Both the position numbers and the translations under genes were made by a program. This document shows positions 48,994-58,271 of a DNA stretch of 58,271 nt, in pieces. The notes below the pieces were generated by a model, which was given only the letters and a program-made list of their open reading frames with translations, did no database searches and was not told where the DNA came from. Positions within the stretch are counted from its first letter, which is position 1. Each line of letters opens with the position of its first letter. This stretch comes from Ichthyophthirius multifiliis. Taxonomy: Eukaryota > Ciliophora > Oligohymenophorea > Hymenostomatida. The DNA lies in the NCBI RefSeq assembly GCF_000220395.1, contig NW_004086266.1, positions 1-58,271 of the forward strand, in the 5' to 3' direction.

Positions 48994-51973
48994 ATGATGT
49001 GGATTTCTTTAATACCTTTATTACTTTTAGTGTATTTCGCTTTTCATAAATCTTTCATAAACAATATAAATTAGTTAGCAATTCTAACAATATTTACATT
49101 TTTATTCACAATAATATATTCATTTTTTTGCTCTTAAAATGAAACTTATAGACATATTTGCGAAATTTATTATTATTTAATTTTATTAGAAAAAATATTT
49201 AATATTATAAATAAGTAATAAGAATACAAATTACTTATTTTTATAATTTTATCAATGAATTTGATTTTATTTATTATAATTTTAAATATATAATATGGAT
49301 ACAAATATGAATTAATATTTATTATTTGCTATTCTTTAACTTCTAACTTAAAATCAAAATATTTTTAATTTAAAAGTAAAATCCCATTTAGTTAAAAAAC
49401 ATACACAATCACATAATAAGTTTTAACTACTTAACCTTCTAAACATATAAAAAATTTTGATTAAAATTTAAAGCCTACTACAAGTATAAAGGATATACTA
49501 CTGACAATCGGAAATAATTTCGAAAGTAAAAAAATTATAACTGGGATATAACAATCTGAAATAATTTTTAGTAAAAAAAATAGCGAAATAATAAAAAATG
49601 ATGATATTTAAAATTAAATAAGAGAAAAAATATATAAATCATTAAATAAATAATTTAGTTTAAATAAAATAGATTTTTAATAATAAAAAGTATGCTTTTT
49701 CAAATAAATTATATAATGCATTGATACTGGGGTTATTATTTTAAACTCTTAATGTGAAATTTAATATACTAATAAATCTGCTTAAGTAATTATTGATGAA
49801 GTTGAGAAAATAAAAAATATGTTTTTCCTTTAAGCAATTAAAATAAGAGAAATTTCATAATCAAGTATTTAAAATTTTTAAAAAATAGGAATCCAATTAA
49901 AGTCTTAATTATTAAAAAATTCTACTTTTATGTAATGTTCATAATAATTAGAAGAGGAATTTAATTTTTAGTAAAAACAGATACTCTTAGATATTGATTT
50001 GCTTGAAATTTCTAAAAAAATAATAGAAGAATTAAATGATTAAAGTAGTAGTTTTTAATAAATAAAAGTCATAAAAACAAATGAATTATAAGATATTACA
50101 GTAAAATTATAAGGAAAAATTATTAATAATTTAAAATACTGTATAATTACACTTACTAAAGATAATTAAGAAAAAATAATTAATTTATAAAAAGAGAGTG
50201 AAAATAGAATCTTTTAAACTATTTCTCATGAATTAGGTACATGTACAAATTTTCTATATTAATTTATTTCTTCTGCTCTTTTAGATGATTAAGTTACTGA
50301 ATATGCTAAAAATAATTATTTGAAAGTAAAAATTATATACATGTATTATATATATATATATAATATTGTTATTATTCTTTTTTTTTTAAAAAAAAAACAA
50401 AGATTATAGATTTCAATGTATTTTTAATAAGTTAAATTGTTTAAGATATAAGAGATTATCATTCTTACTAAAATGGAATGCTTAAATTAGTTTGGAAATA
50501 AGATGATTTAGGAGAAATAATATTAAAGGTATGTTAGTTTTACACTAAGATAGCTAAAATGAAAGATATAACATTTAATTTTTATATTATAGATTTACCT
50601 GAGAAAATTTATATAGATAAAAAAAAAGTTTAATCTGTAATGGTAAATCTACTTTCTAATGCTTTTAAATTTTCGACTAGAAATTGCTGTATAAGTGCTA
50701 AGATTTAATATTTGCCATATGAAAATATAATAAAGTTAAAAGTAAAGGATAATGGAATTGGAATGGATGAAGATGAATAATAAAGATTAAAATAATTACT
50801 TAATGGAAAATATTTATATGAGAAAGTTTCAAAACATTCGTCTGGGTTTGGATTTGGATTGAGTATTAGTAATATATTGGTTAATTTAATGATTAAAAAT
50901 AATAAAAATATAAATGAATTTAAGAAAGGTTTACATTTTAAATCTGTTTCTTAAAAAGGATCTAGTTTTTGGTTTTATATTGATGCAAATGTAGAAAATA
51001 AAATGAAACCGAATTATAGTGAATGTTTAAATTCTATTTTTATTTTTATTTTTAATTTTTTTTTTTTTTAAAAAAAAAAAAAAAAGTATAAAAAGATGAT
51101 AATATTATTTGTTAAAAAGATAAAAATTTACATAATTCAATGTTTGAAGTATATTTTATATATATATATATATACATATATAATATAAATAAATAGAATT
51201 CAGTATAATTATAAGAATAAAAAATTTTCATTATAAACGAATAGGAAATAATCGAATAAGAAATAACCGAATAAGAAATAACCGAATAAGAAAATTGTTC
51301 TAAAATATTAATTTCTGCAAAAACAGTATAACCTAATTAAAATGATAATAAATTAAAAGATATGGATTTAAGAAAATATAAATCATTGGAATTTAGGACA
51401 TAAAAATCATAAATTAGTAAATTATTTGGCCTTTAAACATGGAAATATTTAATAACAAAGAGTTATTTATATGATAATACTATTATGTCTGATAATTGCG
51501 GAGAATTATCTGAAAGTGAAGAAATAAAAGCAATAAATATACCTTGTTCAAAACCAAAGTATTTTATAATGTAAAATTTGATAATGATTATAGATGATGA
51601 GCCTATGAATATATACGGATTATAGATTTTGATGAAAGTTAAATTCGGGATTAATAATTCTCATATTATTACAGCATATAATGGATAGGAAGGATTTTAG
51701 AAATATAAAGAATTTTACAAATAAATAAGAATGGTTTTTATGGATATTAATATGGCAATAATGGATGGAATAGAATGTACTAAAGAAATTAGAAATTTTG
51801 AAATTTCAAATAAATTCGAAAAAACTAATATTTTAGGGTACAGTAGCTATTCAGATATTGAAACTAGACTCAAATGCTAATTGGCGGGCATGGATAATTA
51901 TTATACGAAACCTATTAGTTATGATAATTTATAATATGCATTAAAAAAATATTATTTTTGTGATAAAAAGTGA
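48994..51973 (+). CDS. Hybrid sensor histidine kinase with receiver domain
   Basis: Two-component phosphorelay protein of 930 aa. Introns 50326-50402, 51025-51086 and 51149-51196 give an exact multiple of three. Residues ~1-130 contain several membrane helices (MMWISLIPLLLLVYFAF and following). A PAS-like segment (QIIQCIDTGVIILNSQCEIQ) comes next. The dimerisation box is RILQTISHELGTCTNFLY, with the phospho-acceptor His but with the usual RTP replaced by GTC. The ATPase domain has the N box NLLSNAFKFS, G1 DNGIGMD and G2 GFGFGLSI. A linker with repeated EQEIT units follows. The receiver domain has IIDDEP, the phosphorylation site VFMDINM and the conserved Lys of YYTKPIS, so it looks active. 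It ends at TGA 51971-51973. The signal sensed is unknown. Confidence 0.93.
50326..50402 (+). other. Intron 1 of the hybrid kinase with poly(T)-poly(A) core
   Basis: A GT..AG intron of 77 nt whose middle holds 10 T followed by 10 A (50378-50397). Removing it restores the kinase frame between EYAKNNYLK and IIDFNVFL. Confidence 0.8.
51025..51086 (+). other. Intron 2 of the hybrid kinase with poly(T)-poly(A) core
   Basis: A 62-nt interval from GTTTAA to AAAAAG that contains 14 T followed by 16 A (51056-51085). Its removal, together with introns 1 and 3, gives a spliced length divisible by three. Confidence 0.7.
51227..51300 (+). repeat. Tandem 15-nt repeat coding EQEI(T/I)
   Basis: Four near-identical units of about 15 nt, in frame, in the linker between the kinase and receiver domains of the hybrid kinase. 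The protein reads NEQEII-EQEIT-EQEIT-EQENC. Confidence 0.85.
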
Positions 51974-52533
51974 TGTTTAATATATAAAAAAAAATATTAT
52001 TTGTATTTAATTTTATTTTTTGAAAGAATAATTTTATTTTAAAATTATTATGTAACCTTATATTAAATTTATTTTGATTTGTTTCTTTGTTTCTTTTTTA
52101 TGTTAGGGAGGTTATATTTTAAATTCTATATTTTATTATTATTTATATGTATATTAATTTAATTTTAATTTTGAATATAATTAATTTATAAATAAAAAAT
52201 TATTTATTTTATGATATATGTTTACTAAAAAATGATAATTAATATAAGAAATCATTTAGTTATGAGATATGATAACTTATGAACTTAAATTAATTTTTTT
52301 TAATATTAAAAAAGTGAATATTATGAAAAAATAATAAAAAAAATTATATATTCTTATGTGAGCATAATATTTCTATATTATTTTTGGGTTTAGTTCTTTA
52401 ATATTTGATTTGTTTTTTTATATAAAAGTTATTTTATTATATAATAAACACTTAGAATATTTCATATAAAGAATTAAACACTGGAGTATACAAAAAACAC
52501 TTCTATTAGCTGTCAAGAAATAAAGAAGAATAA
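51974..52533. other. AT-rich region, nothing recognised
   Basis: Downstream of the hybrid kinase. The last ~100 bases (52420-52533) are less monotonous and may belong to the SAC-like remnant that follows, but no motif is readable. Confidence 0.5.
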
Positions 52534-52860
52534 ATGTTTTCCGAAAAATTCGAGAGTAATTTAAATGTTATTAAAGGAATAGAATATGTGCACTTTAATT
52601 TATATTAAAAGGGCTTAAGCCTCATATGAATATGTGTTTTATTTTTGTAAAAAATAATTAAATAAAATCAAAATTTAAGTTTAAAATGATTAATTATAAA
52701 GTAAATAATATTGAAGAATAGAAAAGTCTTTATAAAATTAATTAAAAAGATTGTTTAGATCGAACTAATTCATTTAGGATGAAAATCTATTTTTAGACTT
52801 ATGGATATTTCGAAATTACATTCTGGAGTATATTCTACAAATAAATAACTTAAATCTTAA
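52534..52860 (+). pseudogene. Remnant of a SAC-domain phosphoinositide phosphatase
   Basis: Two short pieces in different frames match successive parts of a SAC phosphatase domain. The first (52534-52626) reads FESNLNVIKGIEYVHFNLYQ followed by KGLSLI and a TGA, resembling the Y[IV]HFDFHKxxxxL motif. The second (about 52722-52775) reads KSLYKINQKDCLDRTNSF, resembling the RTNCxDCLDRTN catalytic loop. In SAC enzymes the catalytic Cys is the first of the CX5R(T/S) signature. Here that position is Gln (codon TAA), so the active site is lost. The rest of the ~350-residue domain is absent. This is best read as a decayed gene fragment. A very divergent, intron-rich gene is less likely. Confidence 0.55.
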
Positions 52861-53135
52861 ATAAGTTTAAGTAATTAGATAATATATAAGCTTTAATAGA
52901 ATATTTATATAAAATAAAAAATAAAAATAAAAATTTAAATAAATAAATAATTTATAAATAAATATCTTTATATTTTGACATTAAATGGTTAAATTTATTG
53001 ATTAATTATAATAATAATAAAAAAAAAATTAATGTTAAAAATCTATTAAATTTTTTTTTTTTTTTTTCTCGTTAAACAAAAAAATTATTATATATAAAAA
53101 AATAATAAAGAAATATATAATCAAATATATCACAT

Positions 53136-54549
53136 TCATTATGCATCTTAGAATTTTTCATCATTATCTTTTTTATCTTATTCATTTTAGTTATATAAGC
53201 TTTATTGTTAATTTTCATGTACCTAATGTTATTCTTATTTAGGATTTTAAACTTCTTATTGATTTTATTTATTTAAATCTTCATGAATTTCTTATTTTTA
53301 AACTTCTTATTATTCCTATTATTATTCTTATTTTTCTTATTATTATTCTTATTCCTATTATTATTCTTTCTATTATTCATCTATTTAATCCTTTTATTCA
53401 GCATTTTCTTCATTGTTTTATTTTTCTTATTTGTTTTCATCATCAGCTACTTTTTCTTCTACTTTTTATTTTTCGTCTAATTTAGGTTAATCCTATTATT
53501 TTCTTCTCTAAAATAATAATAATTAAAAAAAACAAAAATATAAAACAAAAAAAATATCTTACAGCAGCATGGAATCCTTAAAATCCTCCCATAGATCCTC
53601 CCATTCCTAATCCAACTTAAGACATATCTTCATTGAAGATTTTTTCAATAATTTCTTCATTATCAGGATTTACCATGATAGTTTCCATACACTTTTTATG
53701 TTTGAGTTCTAAAATTTACATTTTTTATGAGAATTCTGGATTTTCCATAGCATATTTTTAAGTTGCAAATTGAAGTATTTTATCCGAAGGATCCTCAAAC
53801 GTATCTAAACCGTATTCATGTAAAATTTTTTCCTTTAATCCACTCATTTAAATTTATTACATTTATTAAAGTATTCTTGGGTCGTTTAAATTGACATTTC
53901 CGTATTATTATTTTATGTTATAGAAGAAGTCTCTCAATTATTTGGTTGTTGAAATCATTATTTACTAAATGATTTCTAATAATTTATCGCATGTTAAAAA
54001 TTCTGGAATTTCGGATTTCGGATCTGGAGGTACTCCTAAAGCAGCTTAATCGAACATTAATTTTATTTGCTTTTACAATTCTTCGATTTCAGAATCATTT
54101 TTGTATAAGTTTTCGACATTCCATTATAATTCTTATTTTGTTATATTATTCTTTAAACAAGCTTATATTTCAGCCCTTTCCATTTCTTATACAACAATTG
54201 CTTTTTTTAATTAAAATAATAGTTATTTATTTATATATATATGTATATGTTTACGATAACTAAATATAAATTCTTTTATGTCAAAATCTAATTATGCACC
54301 ACGAGATTAAAGCTTTATTTATTAAACCATGGCAGATACTTATACTGAACATGTATATAGTTCTTTTTTGAAAGATTTTAAGGTTTAAAGAATTTAGTCA
54401 CGGGTATAAGACTTTTAATTATTTTACTATGTGGATTAACTTTTTGTGTTTTTAGATAAAAATTCATATGCTAGGTAACCAAGACCTCCTATAGCTAAAG
54501 ATCCGGCTCCTATTAATAAAGGAATATAATTTTATTTAGATTAACTCAT
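53136..54549 (-). CDS. Membrane-anchored protein with Q/E-rich tail
   Basis: A protein of 434 aa, introns 54201-54254 and 53508-53562 (spliced length divisible by three), start ATG 54549, stop TGA 53138-53136. Residues ~6-30 (YIPLLIGAGSLAIGGLGYLA) form one membrane segment close to the N-terminus, giving a signal-anchor topology. The middle ~270 residues are helical with GVPPDPKSEIPEFLTCDKLL, LNDPRILQQMQQIQMSGLKE and ENPEFSQKMQILELKHKKCM. A short GLGMGGSMGGF stretch precedes the second intron. The last ~110 residues are almost only Glu, Gln, Lys and Asp, with most Gln written as TAA. No known domain was recognised. A mitochondrial or ER outer-face anchor is possible but unproven. Confidence 0.75.
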
Positions 54550-55077
54550 TTTTTTTAAAAAAAAAAATATATATTTTATCTTTGAATCAAAATTATTTTT
54601 TTTATTTATGATTATTTAAATAGATTTTTTTAAAAAAAAGTTATTAAAAATTTGTATCTAATATTTTATTTAATTAAATATAAATTTTATTAAATTAATT
54701 TTTTTTTTTTAATTTTATTTATTTATTGTGATTTTTTTTTTTTTTTTTGATAATTTTTGTATTTTTTATCATCTAGTTATTTTAAAATTTATAACTATTA
54801 AAAAAATTTAAAGGTATTGATAAATAGAAAATATTGTTTTTATTTTTTTAATATATAAGAATAATAAGAAGACTTTAAATAATTTATAATTAAAGAAAAA
54901 AAAAAATATTTAAACTTTATACATATATAACAAATAAATTTAACTATTAAAATTTTTTATTATTTTAAGAAATAATAATTAAAACCATAAACAAATGTAA
55001 TAAACAACAATATAAAAAACTTATAAATAATATTTAAAAAACAAAAAAGCCAATTTATAGAATTAATTAAAAAAAAA
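54550..55077. other. AT-rich intergenic region
   Basis: No gene was recognised. Both neighbours are on the - strand, so this holds the promoter of the Q/E-rich protein and the 3' end of the Cys-rich protein. Confidence 0.6.
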
Positions 55078-57027
55078 TCACAAAACCCATAAAATAAACA
55101 AATAACCAAAAATGAATCCTAAGTGAATTGATTAATTTTAATTAACATTATCAACTTAAGCTTATTTTTATTTAATTCCATTATTATCTTCAAATTTGTA
55201 AACTTCATAAATTTTTGTTTAGAAATTTTAAGTAATTTTTTCAATTTATTATTATTATTGATTTAAATTTCTCAACAATTGATTCGCCCTAATCTACATT
55301 TTAACTTAAAAAGTGGCATTTTCAGAAGGCTCTATCATATCTATACTAAGAATAGTATTCCCTGGACTTTATTTAATCACCTAGGTTAAATAAGTGAAAT
55401 CTAAGACAGCCGAATCATCTTTGTAAGTGACTTTAGAAAGATCCAAATATTTTGTATATGAATTATCCTTAAGCCAAATATTAACAATTAATTTTTCTCC
55501 AACGATGAATATATTATCATTTCTTGTCGCTGAGCAGGTTTAATCAGAGCATATCTTTTTATCAGTATCTAAATCTACTATGACAATACATTCATGTCCA
55601 TTACATTTTTCAGTGATTTATTAATCTATATCAATCATAAAAGTCTACACAGTATTCCTATTAGTGAATACTATAATATTAAATTTATGCATTCTGACAA
55701 CTTTTCTACTATGACCTAATTCAATTGCTAAATTAATCACTTAGTATATTTATTCTCCTAGAATTTTATTAACTGCTGAAAGATTAAAAATATCCATTAA
55801 TGTGATATTTACAATTGTCTAGAACTTAGATACAATTTTAAAATATTTATCCTCCAGAGGTGTATAGGTTTCTTGTCCAGGTAATTAAATAAGTAGACTG
55901 GATCTGAATTATTAATAACATTCAGGGTCGACTGAAGAACGTCTGAAATCAAAATTTAGGTTTGATTGGATGTAATTTATATCGTTTATATTTTAAAGAT
56001 TGCAATCTGAATATACTACGACGTCTTTAATATAATTGTAAATTTCCCATTCACACTTGTTGTATGGTTTAGAGTCTTAGTCGAGTAATTTTACACATAA
56101 GAGAGGGTTTTATTTATCATAATCATATCCTTCCTTACATATACAGATTCTTCCATAGAGTATTTCGGCATTTATATCTTTACATTAAACACAAATATTC
56201 GAGAAAGGATTACAATTGCATGTTTAATGGCATAATTTGTCCTTTTAAACAATTAGATCTGAAGGAATTTATAATGAAGAAGTACATATGTCGAAACAAT
56301 TAGTTTAATAAGAAGAAGAAACGTTAATTTAATAAGAGTTTTCGCATGTACATTAACAGTTTTTTTAATTGCTGTCACATGTAGGGGTTATTATGGGTTT
56401 AGCAGGAGGATTTTTCACTGAACAGATATTCGAACAGATTTAATTTTCCTAAATTTCGAAGTAATTCTAACCACATTTACAGTAGTAATTATGCACTAAA
56501 TAAATATTATTAATACAGCATTCTGGTATATTTTATACTCCAGTAATGTTTTAAGGAACCTTGTCTCCTGGGCATTAGCAAAAAGCCTAAGTTTAATCAA
56601 TATAGCCAATATTTAAGTCTAAATATGATTATATTTGTAAGTTTTAGGGGCATATAGGATAACAATTAGTATCTTTTTCCACTTTAGTGAGTATATTATT
56701 GCATCTACATTAATAAGTTTGATTATTATCAGAAGATGTAGGAGGTATATAAGGAGATTTAGGTGGTTGGGTTATAGAACAAAAATTAGAACAGAATGTA
56801 TTTTCGGGCACTTGAGAATATTAATCGTCACAGTTACAAAAATATTTATTTTCTTGAAATGTTATATTGTTACAACATTACGGAATTTCTATTTGGTTTG
56901 TTATATCTATTTTTTCGTTGCCGCATTGACAATATGTTTATTTTTATACGTGATATCCTATGTTTTATTGTTAATATGTGATTTAGAAAATAGAAATTAT
57001 AAATATTATTATTAATTTTAAATTCAT
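55078..57027 (-). CDS. Secreted cysteine-rich surface protein with GPI-like tail
   Basis: A single-exon protein of 649 aa; the ORF is exactly 1950 nt from ATG 57027 to TGA 55080-55078. It begins with a signal peptide (MNLKLIIIFIISIFQITYQQ). The N-terminal ~300 residues are Cys-rich modules with spaced C-x-C and C-C pairs (YCQCGNEK, IPQCCNNITF, YFCNCDDQ, FCSNFCS, YQCRCNN, CYPICP, FCQCPGDK, IPECCINN, YCKCGQN, CSNICS, CQCTCENSY, CHQTCNCNPF). The remaining ~320 residues form a Cys-poor beta-like ectodomain. The extreme C-terminus is hydrophobic (HLGFIFGYLFILWVL) with nothing after it, as in a GPI-attachment signal. It is probably a cell-surface adhesin- or coat-like protein. It does not show the periodic CxxC repeat spacing expected of immobilisation antigens, so that label is not used. 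Confidence 0.85.
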
Positions 57028-58271
57028 TTTTTTTTTATTTGTTTTTCTTATATTTTTATATTTTTTAAAAAAGGGATGTTTTTTTTTTTTTTAATATTTT
57101 TTTTTTTTTTATGTTTTTTTTAATCTTTTTCTATTTTATTTAATTATTTTTAATTTCATTTATATGTTTTATATTTTTTCATGCGTATTTTTATGTTTTT
57201 ATTGGCAATTTATATTATATGTTTTTTAATTAATTTTTTTTTATTATTATATACTGTTAGTTCATAAAAATAAAGTTAAAATACGTTTTTTATTAAAATA
57301 TGTTTTTTTAGTTAATATAAAAAAAATTAAAAACCATATTCTTAAAAATTTATTATATAAAAAAATTATAAGCATGAAATTATATTTATAAATTTTTTCT
57401 TTAAAAAGTTAATAAAACTTAAATTAAAGTGATAAAAATAAATAGATTAAATAGTTATTTTTTATTTTTCGAATAAATAAAAATATATTATAAATATTTT
57501 TTTTGATTTTTAATCAATATAATTAATAAAAGAAAATATATTTTTATTTTTTTTTCAGTTTAATTAGATATATTATATAAAAATATTTTATAATTATATA
57601 TAATAATTAAAATTTTCAAATATAAAAAAAATATTAACAATTTTCTTCCATTATAAATATTTTTTTAAAAAAATAACTCTTATATACTTTTTTTTAATTA
57701 TATATTTATTCTTTTATATTATATTAAAACTACTAGAAATCATAATTTATATATTTAAATCATTAGAGAACAAAATAATTTAAATATAAAAAAGTTGAAA
57801 ATTAATACTATAAAAATTTTAAGAAATTTTAATAAAAAAATTTACTAAAAATTAAAAAGTTAATTTTAACAAAAATATAAAAAAAAAAACAAAGTAGTTT
57901 ATAAATAATTAAAAATATAATATATTAATATAATTTAAATTTGATAATTTATATAAATACAAAAAAAAAAAAATATTAAAAAATAAAAAAAATATAATAA
58001 AAATATAAAAAAAAATTATAAATTTAAAATAAATGTTTATATATAAATAGCTATTCGATATATTAATAATAAAATTCTATAAATTTAAACAAAAAAATAT
58101 AAAATATAAAGTCATAAAAATAAATAAAAATTAAAATGTATAAATATTAAAAAATTAAATAAAATAAAAATATAATATTTAATAAATGTATATTTATTTG
58201 ATTAAATAAATATAATTTTAGAAATTTTTATATAATAAAAATGAAATATATATTATATATTATAAATATCT
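57028..58271. other. AT-rich region at the right end
   Basis: No coding sequence, RNA gene or telomeric repeat was recognised. It should include the promoter of the Cys-rich surface protein. T-runs are frequent at 57080-57120. Confidence 0.6.

Noticed and set aside
53283..53480. Hydrophobic Leu/Phe + strand ORF
   Set aside because: It is the complement of the Gln/Glu-rich tail of the - strand protein at 53136-54549.
57028..58271. Possible telomere or subtelomere at the right end
   Set aside because: No CCCCAA/TTGGGG-type repeats are present. The stretch is only A/T-rich.
1..58271. CRISPR arrays, insertion sequences or bacterial-type defence systems
   Set aside because: No regularly spaced repeats, transposase genes or terminal inverted repeats were seen, and the gene structure is eukaryotic.

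Overview
The window looks like a macronuclear scaffold of an oligohymenophorean ciliate. TAA and TAG are read as glutamine throughout and TGA is the only stop. Introns are very short (about 25-55 nt, a few longer, GT..AG), the DNA is extremely AT-rich, and intergenic stretches are low-complexity A/T. The extreme AT bias, the leishmanolysin cluster and the hymenostome-like proteins are compatible with something like Ichthyophthirius, but the species is an inference. No telomere repeat, tRNA or rRNA gene was recognised. A run of 254 Ns (41961-42214) marks an assembly gap. Standard-code ORF calling breaks nearly every gene here. The models below were joined by hand with the ciliate code, and several were checked by confirming that the spliced length is a multiple of three.

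Layout. (1) 0.3-10.5 kb: a tandem array of three leishmanolysin (M8) genes on the + strand. Two are intact (1259-3073, 8716-10524) and the middle one (4939-6275) is a decayed pseudogene. Each is preceded by the same ~100 bp element. (2) 12.4-14.6 kb (-): a fatty-acid desaturase with an N-terminal membrane module and a cytochrome b5 domain. (3) 15.1-17.1 kb (-): a cation channel with two voltage-gated-like repeats and CatSper-like filters. (4) 17.7-19.4 kb (-): mitochondrial succinyl-CoA ligase beta subunit. (5) 19.95-20.33 kb (-): a small DUF1279/FAM210-like protein, divergent from fructose-1,6-bisphosphatase (20437-21477, +). (6) 21.6-23.6 kb (-): a TPR-like protein with a polyglutamine tract made of TAA codons. 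(7) 25.0-40.4 kb (-): a complete midasin (MDN1/Rea1) gene, the largest feature, with six AAA modules, a long linker, an acidic region and a C-terminal MIDAS domain. (8) 42.2-45.0 kb (-): two tandem SAM-methyltransferase genes, one running into the gap and one frameshifted. (9) 47.3-48.5 kb (-): a coiled-coil protein. (10) 49.0-52.0 kb (+): a hybrid histidine kinase/response regulator. (11) 52.5-52.9 kb (+): a remnant of a SAC-type phosphoinositide phosphatase. (12) 53.1-54.5 kb (-): a membrane-anchored Q/E-rich protein. (13) 55.1-57.0 kb (-): a secreted cysteine-rich protein with a signal peptide and a GPI-like tail.

The genes do not form one pathway. Housekeeping functions (ribosome assembly, TCA cycle, gluconeogenesis, lipid desaturation) sit beside lineage-specific or duplicated genes (surface metallopeptidases, methyltransferases, Cys-rich surface protein, channel, hybrid kinase). 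The most notable points are patchy sequence homogenisation between the leishmanolysin paralogues, their shared upstream element, the two-repeat channel with [S/T]xDxW filters, the three-part desaturase, the SAC remnant lacking its catalytic cysteine, and recurrent poly(T)-poly(A) inverted runs.
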